64,000 nucleotides of DNA from Gilvimarinus sp. DA14 (GCF_024204685.1 NZ_CP100350.1:3312501-3376500), one strand, 5' to 3'; positions 28,597 to 39,519 are shown, counted from the first letter of the stretch. Notes: generated by a model not told the origin, from the letters alone. Translations and numbers: made by a program.

Positions 28597-29559
28597 TCAC
28601 GCCAAGAGCAGCACATAGTAACCGGCATAGAGTGCCAGTAGTGCTAGACCCATAAATTTGCCCAGGCGGGCGCCACCGCGGCCGCGGTAAATGTAGGCGC
28701 TTATATACAGCGCCAGCGCGAGCAATGCAGTCAAGCCGGCCATAGCGGCATAGTCGCGACCAAAAACGCTGGCTTCCATAGTGAGCGGAGCAATGATCTC
28801 CGGAATTGCCATCACGGCGAGAATATTGAACAAGTTGGAGCCGATGACATTGCCGATGGCGATATCGTGATGGCCTTTGAGGGCGCTGGCTACTGAGGCG
28901 GCAAGCTCTGGCAGGCTGGTGCCTACGGCTACGACCGTAAGCCCAATAATCAGTGGGCTTACGCCGAAGGCGAGCGCCAGCTCGCTGGCCCCGCGCACGA
29001 GTAAGTCGGCGCTGATAATCAGCAGTACCAAGCCGATGGCAAACCACAGCAGCGCGCGGCCGCGGGTCATTTGTGGGATTTCCTCGTCCACTTCTTCCGG
29101 GTGGTGGCGTTTGCTCCAGATAATTAAATACATCGCACAGGGCAGGGCAAATAACAAAATTAAACCCTCGGTGCGGGTCAATTGCGCATCAAACAGGAAC
29201 CATCCGGCCAGGGCGGTGACCAATAGCAGCACCGGAAGCTCGATTTTGAGTAAATGATTTTGAATTGGCAGGGCCGCAATCAGGGCGGTAACCCCAAGTA
29301 CCAGGCCGATGTTGGCGAGGTTAGAGCCCAGTGCATTTCCTACTGCCAGGTCGCCGGCATGGCGTAGGCCGGCATTGATGGACACGATGACTTCGGGTGC
29401 CGAGGTGCCAAAGGCAACAATCGTCAGGCCGATAATCAGTTTGGAAATGCCAAAGGTGCGGGCCAGAGCTGCACTGCCACCGACAAAGCGATCGGCGCTC
29501 CAAATGAGGCCGACAAAGCCGATGATGACAAACAGTACAGGAAGCCAAAGGGTGCTCAT
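28597..29559 (-). CDS. yrbG: calcium/sodium antiporter (YrbG family)
   Basis: A 320-residue inner-membrane exchanger of the CaCA superfamily. Two homologous halves each carry the alpha-repeat: IVAFGTSAPEVIVSI in the first and VVAVGTSLPELAASV in the second, with about ten membrane helices. Ion specificity is assigned by family only. In E. coli this gene is divergent from mlaFEDCB; here it is divergent from a lone mlaC. Confidence 0.93.
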   Translation of the reverse strand: MSTLWLPVLFVIIGFVGLIWSADRFVGGSAALARTFGISKLIIGLTIVAFGTSAPEVIVSINAGLRHAGDLAVGNALGSNLANIGLVLGVTALIAALPIQNHLLKIELPVLLLVTALAGWFLFDAQLTRTEGLILLFALPCAMYLIIWSKRHHPEEVDEEIPQMTRGRALLWFAIGLVLLIISADLLVRGASELALAFGVSPLIIGLTVVAVGTSLPELAASVASALKGHHDIAIGNVIGSNLFNILAVMAIPEIIAPLTMEASVFGRDYAAMAGLTALLALALYISAYIYRGRGGARLGKFMGLALLALYAGYYVLLLA

Positions 29560-29658
29560 AAAATCATTCTCAGGGTGTGGAGTAGGTCCGGTCAGTGGTG
29601 CACGCCGGTGTAGGCCGACGCGGTGTGAAATGGTATAGTTTTACGTCTCACGCAGCAA

Positions 29659-29687
29659 TTCCCAGGGGCTATTCGGGCCCGTATTAT
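29659..29687 (+). promoter_or_regulatory. candidate sigma-70 promoter of mlaC
   Basis: TTCCCA and TATTAT are separated by 17 bases, matching the -35 consensus at four and the -10 at five of six positions. The predicted start lies about 20 bases before the mlaC ATG. Confidence 0.45.
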
Positions 29688-29712
29688 GTGTAATTTAAGA
29701 AAGGACAGTGAC

Positions 29713-30327
29713 ATGAAAAAGATGGGCCTGATGGTGTTTGCCCAGCGTTTTTGGTTGGCTTTAGGGCTGATGTTTGCAGCGCAGTTCGCGCATGCGGCCG
29801 ATCCCTACGAGATCGTGGACGATGTGACCAATAAGCTGGTTGGTGCAGCGCGTGACTTTAACAAGGATGGTGACAAACAGGCTTTCGATAGCAAAGTGCT
29901 GGACACACTGGAGCCGGTGGTTGCTTTTGATTACATCGCCCGGGTGGTTATGGGGGATTACTACGAAAAAGCTTCGCAGCAGCAGCGCGAGGCGTTTGCC
30001 GAAACCTTCAAGAAAGACTTGGTGGGAACCTATGCCAAAGGTATCGCGACCTACGTGGACAGCGATATCCAGTTGCAGCGCGGCGCCGATGTGGGCGACA
30101 AGCGCCGGGTGACGGTAGAGCAGCAGGTTAAATACCAGGGGGCGACTCATAAGTTGTCTTATACCATGGGTAAGAATCGCGAAGGCCAGTGGAAGTTAAT
30201 TAACCTAGTTCTGAACGGGGCTAATTTGGGCAGCTCTTTCAGCAGTCAGTTTGAACAGTTGGCCAGCAAGTATAATGGCGATGTAGATAAGATCACCGCC
30301 AACTGGAGCAGCTCCGGCAACTCTTAA
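29713..30327 (+). CDS. mlaC: MlaC-family periplasmic phospholipid-binding protein
   Basis: MlaC shuttles phospholipids between the outer-membrane MlaA-porin complex and the inner-membrane MlaFEDB complex. The 204-residue protein has a signal peptide ending in FAHA before ADPYEIV and the family features ALDYIARVVMG-like FDYIARVVMGDYY, FKKDLVGTYAKG and WKLINLVLNGANLG. The ATG at 29713 is chosen for AAGGA upstream and a clean signal peptide. Unlike E. coli, no mlaF, mlaE or mlaD precedes it and no mlaB follows; ibaG comes next after 135 bases. Confidence 0.92.
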   Translation: MKKMGLMVFAQRFWLALGLMFAAQFAHAADPYEIVDDVTNKLVGAARDFNKDGDKQAFDSKVLDTLEPVVAFDYIARVVMGDYYEKASQQQREAFAETFKKDLVGTYAKGIATYVDSDIQLQRGADVGDKRRVTVEQQVKYQGATHKLSYTMGKNREGQWKLINLVLNGANLGSSFSSQFEQLASKYNGDVDKITANWSSSGNS

Positions 30328-30462
30328 GCGTCAATCCTGCTTTATATCCGCCGGCGTGTGCGCCAATGGGTGCGCGCGGCGGCGCAATCCGGTAACATTC
30401 CCGCCCTGAGATCCATCCATCTGCGTTATTAATGCGACGCGGTTAAGCCCAATAGGGACCCT

Positions 30463-30696
30463 ATGCAAGCCGAACAAATTCAGGCGCTGATTGAAAGCGC
30501 TATTGCCGATAGTCAAGCTCAAGTGCAAATTGAGGGCAATCACGTCCATGTGCGTGTCGTTAGCCCCGCGTTTGCCGGTGTTAGCCCGGTCAAAAAACAG
30601 CAAATGGTGTATGCCGTACTGAATGACAAAATCGCCACTGGTGAGATTCATGCCGTACATATGCAAACCCTGACTCCGGAACAAGCGGCGCAATAG
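30463..30696 (+). CDS. ibaG: BolA family protein IbaG
   Basis: IbaG (YrbA) is a small BolA-like protein that pairs with monothiol glutaredoxin in iron-sulfur handling and has been linked to envelope homeostasis. The 77-residue protein has the BolA core VHVRVVSPAFAGVSPVKKQQMVYAVL and the conserved histidine in EIHAVHMQTLTPEQA. It stands directly before murA, its usual place. Confidence 0.94.
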   Translation: MQAEQIQALIESAIADSQAQVQIEGNHVHVRVVSPAFAGVSPVKKQQMVYAVLNDKIATGEIHAVHMQTLTPEQAAQ

Positions 30697-30705
30697 TACA
30701 GGTAA

Positions 30706-31971
<1,266 letters not shown>

Positions 31972-31994
31972 GCTACAGGCCAGAGCAACCACGC

Positions 31995-32630
31995 ATGAGT
32001 GAAATGATTACCATCGCGCTGACCAAAGGGCGCATTCTCAAAGAAACCCTGCCACTGTTGGCGGCGGCGGATATTCATCCGGAAGAGGATATCGATAAAA
32101 GCCGCAAGCTGGTATTTGCCACCAATAAACCAGACGTGCAGTTGTTGGTATTGCGCGGCGCCGATGTGCCAACCTACGTGCAATTCGGCGCTGCAGACAT
32201 GGGCATTTCGGGCAAGGATACCCTGATGGAAAACGGCGCCGACGGTCTTTACGAGCCGCTGGATCTACACATTGCCAAGTGTCGCTTGATGACTGCCGCC
32301 ATTAAAGATGCGCCGGCCAAGCCAGGTCGCCTGCGCGTCGCCACCAAGTACGTCAATATCGCTAAGCAGTATTACGCGACTCAGGGGCGCCAGGTGGATA
32401 TTATTAAGCTTTATGGCGGTATGGAGCTGGCACCGATTATGAATCTGGCCGATGAGATCGTGGATATTGTCGATACCGGCAATACGCTAAAGGCCAACGG
32501 CCTGGAAGCGCGCGAGCATATCGCGGACATCAGCTCGCGCCTGATCGTCAACAAGGCCTCAATGAAAATGAAGCACGTGGGTATCCAGGCCATTATCGAT
32601 GGTATTTCTGGCGCTCTCGCGGACGCGTAA
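31995..32630 (+). CDS. hisG: ATP phosphoribosyltransferase, short form
   Basis: HisG condenses ATP and PRPP, the first step of histidine synthesis. At 211 residues it is the short form lacking the C-terminal regulatory domain; short-form enzymes need the HisZ regulatory subunit, which is not in this window. Motifs include [32 protein letters not shown] and [12 protein letters not shown] in the PRPP loop. murA-hisG-hisD is a common order. Confidence 0.97.
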   Translation: MSEMITIALTKGRILKETLPLLAAADIHPEEDIDKSRKLVFATNKPDVQLLVLRGADVPTYVQFGAADMGISGKDTLMENGADGLYEPLDLHIAKCRLMTAAIKDAPAKPGRLRVATKYVNIAKQYYATQGRQVDIIKLYGGMELAPIMNLADEIVDIVDTGNTLKANGLEAREHIADISSRLIVNKASMKMKHVGIQAIIDGISGALADA

Positions 32631-32666
32631 ACGACGACACATTTATTGCACTGTAGATTTGATTCC

Positions 32667-33971
32667 ATGACTGAAGCACTGATTGCCCGTTTGAACAACC
32701 AGGATGCCGACTTTACTACGAAGCTGGATGCGTTGCTGGCCTGGGACTCCGTATCGGATCATAAAGTGGCCGAAGCGGTGGCGGATATTCTGCATCAGGT
32801 AAAAGAGCGCGGCGATGCCGCCGTAGTGGAGTACACCAATCGTTTTGATCGTCGCGAGGTGCAATCGTTTGCTGAGTTGGTCGTGCCCCCGGAGGCTCTG
32901 CAGCAGGCTTTGCAGGCCATTGACCCGGCTCAGCGCGAGGCGCTGGAAGAGGCCGCGCGACGTGTGCGGGCCTATCACGAACATCAGCGTCAGGAATCTT
33001 GGCGTTACACCGAAGCCGACGGCACGGTGCTGGGGCAAAAAATCAGCCCGATGGAGCGGGTGGGTTTGTATGTGCCGGGGGGCAAGGCGTCTTATCCGTC
33101 GTCGGTGTTAATGAACGCTATTCCCGCCAAGGTCGCCGGAGTCGATGAGCTGACCATGGTGGTGCCTGCTCCCGATGGCGAGTTAAACCAAACCGTGTTA
33201 GCCGCCGCCGCTATCGCCGGTGTTGATCGGGTGATTACCGTCGGCGGAGCCCAGGCCGTGGCCGCTCTGGCTTATGGTACCGAAACTGTCGCCCGGGTGG
33301 ATAAAATCGTCGGCCCCGGCAATATCTTTGTTGCCACGGCTAAGCGTGCGGTTTTCGGCCAGGTAGCGATTGATATGATCGCCGGGCCCTCGGAAATTTT
33401 AGTGTTGTGCGACGGCCAGACAGATCCAGACTGGATTGCCATGGATTTGTTCAGTCAGGCCGAGCATGACGAGCAGGCGCAATCAATCTTGGTCAGCCCG
33501 GACGGTGATTTTCTGGATAAGGTTGAAGCCTCCATGGCGCGCTTGCTGCCGACTATGTCCCGCGAGCCGATCATCCGCCAGTCGCTCGCCAATCGCGGCG
33601 CGCTAATTAAAGTGGCCAATATGGACGAGGCTATTGCCCTGTCCAACAGAATTGCGCCCGAGCATTTGGAGGTTTCGGTCGCAGACCCCGAGGCGCTGTT
33701 GCCAAGCATTCGCCATGCAGGCGCCATCTTTATGGGGCGCCACACGCCCGAAGCTCTGGGCGATTATTGCGCCGGCCCCAATCATGTGTTGCCTACCTCG
33801 GGTACGGCGCGATTCAGCTCGCCCTTAGGTGTTTACGACTTTCAAAAGCGCAGCTCGATTATCTTCGCCTCGCCCGAAGGCGCCTCGACCCTGGCTCACA
33901 CCGCAGCCACCTTGGCGCGCAGCGAAGATCTGGAAGCGCACGCCCTGTCGGCGGATTACCGCAAGCGCTAA
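32667..33971 (+). CDS. hisD: histidinol dehydrogenase
   Basis: HisD oxidises L-histidinol to L-histidine in two NAD-linked steps. The 434-residue protein has [19 protein letters not shown], the zinc-site region [11 protein letters not shown] and the C-terminal [20 protein letters not shown]. The ATG at 32667 (MTEALIARL) is preferred over the TTG seven codons earlier. In Pseudomonas hisC follows; here the next item is a heptamer array and nrdR, so the order has been broken. Confidence 0.97.
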   Translation: MTEALIARLNNQDADFTTKLDALLAWDSVSDHKVAEAVADILHQVKERGDAAVVEYTNRFDRREVQSFAELVVPPEALQQALQAIDPAQREALEEAARRVRAYHEHQRQESWRYTEADGTVLGQKISPMERVGLYVPGGKASYPSSVLMNAIPAKVAGVDELTMVVPAPDGELNQTVLAAAAIAGVDRVITVGGAQAVAALAYGTETVARVDKIVGPGNIFVATAKRAVFGQVAIDMIAGPSEILVLCDGQTDPDWIAMDLFSQAEHDEQAQSILVSPDGDFLDKVEASMARLLPTMSREPIIRQSLANRGALIKVANMDEAIALSNRIAPEHLEVSVADPEALLPSIRHAGAIFMGRHTPEALGDYCAGPNHVLPTSGTARFSSPLGVYDFQKRSSIIFASPEGASTLAHTAATLARSEDLEAHALSADYRKR

Positions 33972-33976
33972 ACTTT

Positions 33977-34018
33977 CGCTGAACGCTGAACGCTGAACGC
34001 TGAACGCTGAACGCTGAA
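33977..34018 (+). repeat. tandem array of CGCTGAA, six exact copies
   Basis: Six perfect copies of CGCTGAA plus a partial seventh (CGCTG) start six bases after the hisD stop. Its complement TTCAGCG differs at one base from the unit of the 3080-3142 array. It separates hisD from nrdR. Confidence 0.95.
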
Positions 34019-34119
34019 CGCTGCGCGTGCCGTTACGTTTTTAACGGCGCTTTATGCTACTATGCGCGCAATTTTTCGCTAGTAAAGCAGCGCATTTGCG
34101 CCGAGCAGAGGCAAAACCC

Positions 34120-34587
34120 ATGCACTGTCCTTTCTGTAGCGCCGAAGAAACCAAGGTGATCGACTCCCGGCTGGTGGCCGAGGGGGATCAGGTGCGGCGC
34201 CGGCGCGAGTGCCTTTCCTGTCACGAGCGTTTTACTACCTATGAAATAGCCGAGCTGGTGATGCCGCGTATTATCAAGCAAGACGGCACACGCGAGCCCT
34301 TCGATGAAAACAAGCTGCGCGCCGGCTTGCAGCGCGCCTTGGAAAAGCGGCCGGTCTCGGTGGAGTCTATCGAAACGGCCATTGCCAACATCAAGCATTT
34401 TTTGCAGGCCACCGGTGAGCGCGAGGTACGTTCACGCAGGCTGGGTGAGAAGGTGATGGACGAGCTGCGTGAATTGGACGAGGTGGCCTATGTTCGCTTT
34501 GCCTCGGTGTATCGCAGTTTTAAAGATTTACATGAATTCCGCCAGGAAATTGATCGCCTGGAAGGACAGGAGCGCGACCCGGTTTAA
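34120..34587 (+). CDS. nrdR: transcriptional repressor NrdR
   Basis: NrdR represses ribonucleotide reductase genes in response to ATP/dATP. The 155-residue protein has the zinc ribbon CPFC...CLSC (residues 3-34) and an ATP-cone domain ([20 protein letters not shown]...). The ATG at 34120 is fixed by the zinc ribbon start [13 protein letters not shown] and AGAGG upstream. It is followed by ribD with overlapping stop and start, the common gammaproteobacterial order. Confidence 0.97.
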   Translation: MHCPFCSAEETKVIDSRLVAEGDQVRRRRECLSCHERFTTYEIAELVMPRIIKQDGTREPFDENKLRAGLQRALEKRPVSVESIETAIANIKHFLQATGEREVRSRRLGEKVMDELRELDEVAYVRFASVYRSFKDLHEFRQEIDRLEGQERDPV

Positions 34588-35741
34588 TGTCTGTAACACA
34601 ACATCACAGTGTCTATATGGCCGAGGCGCTCAGCTTGGCGCGGCGCGGCCTGCAAACCACCACCCCGAACCCCGCTGTCGGCTGTTTGTTGGTGCGCGAT
34701 GGTGAAGTGGTTGGCCGCGGCTGGCACCGGGTGGCCGGTGATCATCATGCTGAGATCAACGCCCTGCGCGATGCCACTGTTAATAGTGGTGGTAACCCAG
34801 ATGATCCGAAAGCTGTGCGTGCCGCCTGCGAGGGAGCTGATTGTTATGTCACTCTCGAGCCCTGCAGCCATACCGGTCGCACTGGCCCCTGCGCCGAGGC
34901 TCTAGTCTCGGCGGATATTGCCCGGGTTATCTACGCCATGGAAGATCCCAATCCTCAGGTGGCCGGAAGAGGGTTCGAAATATTGCGCGAGGCCGGCATA
35001 GAAGTGCTTGGTCCGGTGCTGGAAGATGAGGCGCTGGCCCTCAATAAAGGTTTTGTAAAGCGCATGACCCGTGGCTTGCCGCTGGTGAGCTGCAAGCTCG
35101 CGATGAGCCTCGACGGCCGCACCGCTATGGCCAGCGGAGAGAGCCACTGGGTAACCGCGCGCCGCGCCCGCGAAGATGTACAGCGCATGCGCGCGGCCAG
35201 CTGCGCCATAGTGTCGGGTGTGGATACCGTGCTGATGGATAATGCCAGCCTTACGGTGCGCGCTGAAGATTGGCCCGAAGCACCGGCAGACGGCGAGATT
35301 CGCCAGCCTTTGCGGGTGGTATTGGATTCTAAAGGCAGGCTCACGCCCGATTGTGCTCTGGTGCAGATCGAATCGCCCATACTGTTGTTGCACACCACCG
35401 AGGTTGATACCACAGGCTGGCCTGAGCATGTAGAGCATATGGTATTAGCCGAGCGCGAAGGCGGCGTAAACCCCTACGCGGTGCTGCGCGAGTTGGCCAA
35501 ACGCGGCTGTAACCGGGTGATGGTGGAAGCCGGTGCTAAAGTGGCGGGCAGCTTTTTGCGTATGGGCATGCTGGATGAGCTGGTAATTTATATGGCGCCC
35601 AAACTTCTGGGCAATCGTGCCCGTGGCTTGTTTGAGCTACCCATTGACGCAATGGCCGGTCAGTTACCGCTCAAAATTACCGATATGCGCGCGATAGGGC
35701 AGGACTGGCGCATTACCGCCGTGCCCGATTTTGACTCTTAA
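34587..35741 (+). CDS. ribD: bifunctional riboflavin deaminase/reductase RibD
   Basis: RibD deaminates and then reduces the pyrimidine intermediate of riboflavin synthesis. The 384-residue protein has the N-terminal deaminase zinc site (HHAEINAL and TLEPCSHTGRTGPC) and the C-terminal reductase (SCKLAMSLDGRTAMASGESHWVT; GCNRVMVEAGAKVAGSFL). The start codon overlaps the nrdR stop (TAATG). Confidence 0.97.
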   Translation: MSVTQHHSVYMAEALSLARRGLQTTTPNPAVGCLLVRDGEVVGRGWHRVAGDHHAEINALRDATVNSGGNPDDPKAVRAACEGADCYVTLEPCSHTGRTGPCAEALVSADIARVIYAMEDPNPQVAGRGFEILREAGIEVLGPVLEDEALALNKGFVKRMTRGLPLVSCKLAMSLDGRTAMASGESHWVTARRAREDVQRMRAASCAIVSGVDTVLMDNASLTVRAEDWPEAPADGEIRQPLRVVLDSKGRLTPDCALVQIESPILLLHTTEVDTTGWPEHVEHMVLAEREGGVNPYAVLRELAKRGCNRVMVEAGAKVAGSFLRMGMLDELVIYMAPKLLGNRARGLFELPIDAMAGQLPLKITDMRAIGQDWRITAVPDFDS

Positions 35742-35758
35742 CCAGTAAAGGGTGGAAT

Positions 35759-36409
35759 GTGTTTACCGGCATTATAGAAGCAGTGGGCGAGGTGGTTGAG
35801 GCCACGCCAAAAAGCGGCGATTTAAGCTTGCGGATTCGCACCGGCAAGTTGGACTTGACCGACGTTGCACTCGGCGATTCCATCGCCACCAATGGCGTTT
35901 GTCTCACGGTGGTGGACTTACCCGGCGACGGTTTTCGCGCCGACGTGTCGCGTGAGAGCTTGTCGCTGACGACGATTGGCCAATGGCGCCCCGGGCAGGC
36001 GGTAAACCTGGAAAAGGCACTGCTGCCTACTACCCGTCTCGGTGGACATATCGTCAGTGGGCATGTTGATGGTCTGGGTGAGGTGATAAGCCGCCACCGG
36101 GATGCTCGCTCCGAGCGCTTTCGCCTGCGTGCGCCGGACGATCTCGCCCGTTATATCGCGCACAAGGGTTCAATTACTGTGGATGGCACCAGTCTAACCG
36201 TTAACCGGGTTGAAGGCGCCGAGTTTGAACTCAATATTGTGCCTCACACGCTCGCCGAAACTATTATGGGTAGTTATCGGGCGGGCAGCGCGGTCAATTT
36301 GGAGGTGGATGTGCTGGCGCGTTATCTGGAGCGCTTGCTACAGGGGGCCGAGCAGCCCCAGGGCTCTGGATTGACCGAAGAATTTCTGGCCGAAAACGGC
36401 TTTAGGTAG
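35759..36409 (+). CDS. ribE: riboflavin synthase alpha subunit
   Basis: RibE dismutates two lumazine molecules to riboflavin. The 216-residue protein starts at GTG 35759 (MFTGIIEAVGEV) after GGGTGGA and consists of two homologous barrels, each with the GDSIATNGVCLTV-like or GSITVDGTSLTVN motif; HIVSGHVDGLGEV lies in the first. It follows ribD by 17 bases. Confidence 0.97.
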   Translation: MFTGIIEAVGEVVEATPKSGDLSLRIRTGKLDLTDVALGDSIATNGVCLTVVDLPGDGFRADVSRESLSLTTIGQWRPGQAVNLEKALLPTTRLGGHIVSGHVDGLGEVISRHRDARSERFRLRAPDDLARYIAHKGSITVDGTSLTVNRVEGAEFELNIVPHTLAETIMGSYRAGSAVNLEVDVLARYLERLLQGAEQPQGSGLTEEFLAENGFR

Positions 36410-36456
36410 CGCCACATCTGGCGCCACCTCGACACTCAACTAGCGTGAGCACTGCA

Positions 36457-37575
36457 ATGCAATTTAATACCGTTGAAGAACTTATCGACGACTTGCGTCA
36501 GGGCAAGATGATTATCCTGATGGACGATGAAAATCGCGAAAACGAAGGCGACCTGATTATGGTAGCTGAGCAGGTCCGAGCCGAAGATATCAACTTTATG
36601 GCCAGTCATGCACGCGGTTTGATTTGTCTTACCATCACCCCCGAGCGCTGCGAGCAGCTGGGGCTGCCGCTGATGGTGCAGGACAACAAGGCTAAACACT
36701 CCACTAACTTTACCACCTCAATCGAGGCGGCTGAGGGGGTGACCACGGGAATTTCCGCCGCCGACCGCGCCCGCACGGTGCGGGCGGCCGTAGCGCTGAA
36801 TGCCAAGCCCACCGATATCGTGCAGCCCGGCCACATTTTTCCTATCGTGGCCCAGCCTGGCGGCGTAATGAGCCGCGCCGGTCACACCGAGGCAGGGTGC
36901 GACCTGGCTCGCATGGCGGGTTTCGAGGCCGCTGCTGTCATTGTTGAGGTGATGAACCCAGACGGCTCTATGGCTCGGCGGCCCGAGCTGGAACAGTTTG
37001 CACAAACCCATGGTTTGAAAATTGGCACGATTGCCGATTTGATTCACTATCGCGCCACCAAAGAGCAGACGGTTGAGTGCGTTAATAAGCGCCAGGTAGA
37101 AACCGAGTACGGCAATTTTGCCTTGCATACCTACAAAGATACCGCCCGGGGCGATCTACACTTTGCTTTGGTGAAGGGCGAAATTAAGCCGGATGATGAA
37201 ACTCTGGTGCGCGTGCACGTAATGGACACCGCCCGCGACCTGCTGGCCATTAAGCGCCCGGCAGTGGACGGCGTATGCTCCTGGACTTACGCCGAGGCGC
37301 TCGAGCGCATCGAAAAAGAGGGGCATGGCGTGCTGGTGCTGATTTGCCACGATGAGTCCACCGCGGATGTTGAAGAGTCCATCGACTGGCTGCTCTCTGG
37401 GCGTCAACAGCGGCGCAGCCCGGATGTGGTCTACAAACAAGTGGGTACCGGCTCGCAAATTCTGCGCGATTTAGGTGTTAGCAAAATGCGGGTGATGTCG
37501 GCGCCTATGCGGTTTTCGGCGCTGTCCGGCTTTGACCTGGAAGTGGTCGACTATGTCGGCCCGGACAACAGTTAA
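36457..37575 (+). CDS. ribB: DHBP synthase with degenerate GTP cyclohydrolase II domain
   Basis: The N-terminal half makes 3,4-dihydroxy-2-butanone 4-phosphate for riboflavin: motifs DDENRENEGDLIMVAE, HARGLICLTI, GHIFPI and AGHTEAGCDLARM are complete. The C-terminal half (from about residue 205) has the RibA fold but lacks the zinc cysteines: where RibA reads [17 protein letters not shown], this has VMDTARDLLAIKR. A complete ribA lies at 40700, so the fused domain is probably not a cyclohydrolase. The ATG at 36457 is preferred; a GTG four codons earlier is possible. Confidence 0.93.
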   Translation: MQFNTVEELIDDLRQGKMIILMDDENRENEGDLIMVAEQVRAEDINFMASHARGLICLTITPERCEQLGLPLMVQDNKAKHSTNFTTSIEAAEGVTTGISAADRARTVRAAVALNAKPTDIVQPGHIFPIVAQPGGVMSRAGHTEAGCDLARMAGFEAAAVIVEVMNPDGSMARRPELEQFAQTHGLKIGTIADLIHYRATKEQTVECVNKRQVETEYGNFALHTYKDTARGDLHFALVKGEIKPDDETLVRVHVMDTARDLLAIKRPAVDGVCSWTYAEALERIEKEGHGVLVLICHDESTADVEESIDWLLSGRQQRRSPDVVYKQVGTGSQILRDLGVSKMRVMSAPMRFSALSGFDLEVVDYVGPDNS

Positions 37576-37595
37576 TTGATTATTGAGACAAAACT

Positions 37596-38063
37596 ATGAC
37601 TAAACATGTTATTGAGGGCGATTTTTCCGCCGCTAGTGGCAAATATGCCCTGATCGTGAGCCGCTGGAATAGCTTTGTGGTTGAAAGCCTGAAAGAGGGC
37701 GCCCTGGATACCTTGCGTCGCCACGGTATCAGCGAAGACAAAGTGAGCATTTACTACGCCCCTGGCGCCTTTGAATTCCCGCTGGTCGCGCAAAAAATTG
37801 CGGCCAAAGGTGAGTTCGATGCAATTATCGCTTTGGGAGCGGTTATTCGCGGCGGTACACCGCACTTTGATTATGTAGCGGGCGAATGCACTAAAGGGTT
37901 GGCGCAGGTTTCTCTGGATGCCGGTATTCCGGTGACATTTGGCGTGTTAACCGTTGACACTATCGAGCAGGCCATTGAGCGCTCGGGTACCAAAGCCGGC
38001 AACAAAGGCGTCGAGGCCGCCTCTACCGCGCTGGAAATGGTTTCACTGTTGGGTAAGATTTAA
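37596..38063 (+). CDS. ribH: lumazine synthase
   Basis: RibH condenses the RibD product with DHBP to lumazine, usually as an icosahedral shell. The 155-residue protein has [52 protein letters not shown] with the catalytic His, and [19 protein letters not shown]. Its stop overlaps the nusB start. Confidence 0.97.
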   Translation: MTKHVIEGDFSAASGKYALIVSRWNSFVVESLKEGALDTLRRHGISEDKVSIYYAPGAFEFPLVAQKIAAKGEFDAIIALGAVIRGGTPHFDYVAGECTKGLAQVSLDAGIPVTFGVLTVDTIEQAIERSGTKAGNKGVEAASTALEMVSLLGKI

Positions 38064-38521
38064 TGAGCGATACAGGTATTTCTCCTTCCGCACGACGCAA
38101 GGCGCGCCACTATGCGATGCAAGGTCTGTATCAGTGGAAAATGTCGGGCAATAGCGTCAACGTGATCGAGGCGTCATTTCGCACCGATTACGACATGAAA
38201 AACGTCGATATTGCCTATTTTCATGAGCTGTTGCACCAGGTTCCGGCCAAGCTGGATCAGGTGGAAGAGGTGTATGTGCCTCACCTGCAAGAGCGCAGTG
38301 GCGAAGAGCTGGATCCGATTACCGAGGCGCTGTTGCGCCTGGCAGCCTACGAGCTTAAGTTCCGTATCGATGTGCCTTACAAGGTTGTGATCAACGAAGC
38401 TGTGGCACTGGCCAAAAAGTTTGGCGCCACCGATAGCCACAAGTTTGTTAATGGCGTTCTCGATCGCGCTGCTGCTCAGGTGCGTGCACTTGAGGTTAAG
38501 GCCAACAAAGGTCCGCGCTAA
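38063..38521 (+). CDS. nusB: transcription antitermination factor NusB
   Basis: NusB with NusE binds boxA of rRNA operons and keeps RNA polymerase processive. The 152-residue helical protein has the N-terminal RRKARHYAMQGLYQW, the PITEALLRLAAYELKFR motif and VINEAVALAKKFGATDSHKFVNGVLD. ribH-nusB-thiL is the usual order. Confidence 0.97.
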   Translation: MSDTGISPSARRKARHYAMQGLYQWKMSGNSVNVIEASFRTDYDMKNVDIAYFHELLHQVPAKLDQVEEVYVPHLQERSGEELDPITEALLRLAAYELKFRIDVPYKVVINEAVALAKKFGATDSHKFVNGVLDRAAAQVRALEVKANKGPR

Positions 38522-38523
38522 CC

Positions 38524-39504
38524 GTGCCTTTGGGTGAGTTTGAGCTGATAAACCAGTACTTTCGCCCCGCCGCGGATAAATCCGATGGCGTCGGCGTGGT
38601 GCTGGGTATCGGTGATGATGCCGCCCTGATCCAGCCCGATGCCTCTCAGCAGTTGGTGGTGGCTGCCGATACTTTAGTCTCTGGCGTTCACTTTCCTGAA
38701 ACCGCTGCTCCAGAGTTAATAGGTGAGCGCTCACTTCGCGTAAATATAAGCGATATGGCTGCTATGGGCGCCGAGCCTGCTTGGTACACCCTGTCTTTAA
38801 CGCTGCCAGCCGAGTGGCAGGAAGAGACTCGCCGCGACTGGGTGGCGGGTTTTAGTCGCGGTTTGCGCAAAGCCTCTGAAGCTTATACTTGTGTGCTTGT
38901 TGGGGGGGACACCACAAGCGGGCCACTCAATATTGCGATTCAGATGCTGGGCCAAGTACCGCCGGGTAAGGCTCTGCGGCGCGATGGCGCCTGCGTGGGC
39001 GACTTTGTACTGGTTACTCACTGTCTCGGCGATGGTGCCGCCGCTTTGGCGAGCTTTTCTGAGACGGGTATCTGGAGCGACACCGAGCGCGATTACTTAT
39101 TCGAGCGCTTCTACCGCCCGACCGCGCGTGTGCGCGAGGGCGTATTGCTACGCGACTTCGCCACCAGTGCCCAGGATATATCCGATGGTCTATTGGCCGA
39201 CTTAGGCCATATCTGCGCGGCCAGTGATGTGGGCGCCGAGTTGGACGTGGATAAGCTCCCTATCAGTGACGCGACTTTGGCTGCAGGCCTGGAGCGCGCC
39301 CGCCAATTTGCTCTCACCGGCGGTGACGATTACGAGCTGGTGTTTACCCTGAGCCCGGAGCAAATGCCCGAATTCGCCATGGCGCAGGCGCGTGGCGATA
39401 TAAATGCCTGTGTGGTTGGTCGGATTGTCGCCGGGGCTGGTGTACACTGCCTGCTGGACGATAAACCCTATGTTGTAGAAGTGCCGGGTTACCGACACTT
39501 CTAA
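38524..39504 (+). CDS. thiL: thiamine-monophosphate kinase
   Basis: ThiL phosphorylates thiamine monophosphate to the pyrophosphate cofactor. The 326-residue protein starts at GTG 38524 (MPLGEFELINQYF), has the Mg-ATP motif GIGDDAALI, DTLVSGVHFP, NISDMAAMGAEPAW and GGDTTSGPL, and ends with a GGDDYELVFTL segment. It belongs to the AIR-synthase fold family. Confidence 0.96.
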   Translation: MPLGEFELINQYFRPAADKSDGVGVVLGIGDDAALIQPDASQQLVVAADTLVSGVHFPETAAPELIGERSLRVNISDMAAMGAEPAWYTLSLTLPAEWQEETRRDWVAGFSRGLRKASEAYTCVLVGGDTTSGPLNIAIQMLGQVPPGKALRRDGACVGDFVLVTHCLGDGAAALASFSETGIWSDTERDYLFERFYRPTARVREGVLLRDFATSAQDISDGLLADLGHICAASDVGAELDVDKLPISDATLAAGLERARQFALTGGDDYELVFTLSPEQMPEFAMAQARGDINACVVGRIVAGAGVHCLLDDKPYVVEVPGYRHF

Positions 39505-39519
39505 TGAGATAAAGGCTCC

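Noticed and set aside
30328-30462. Remnant of mlaB between mlaC and ibaG
   Set aside because: The 135-base gap has no frame resembling an STAS domain; it is GC-rich noncoding DNA.
36410-36456. FMN riboswitch before ribB
   Set aside because: The gap is under 50 bases and too short for the RFN fold; none of the other rib gene leaders has room or the conserved segments either.
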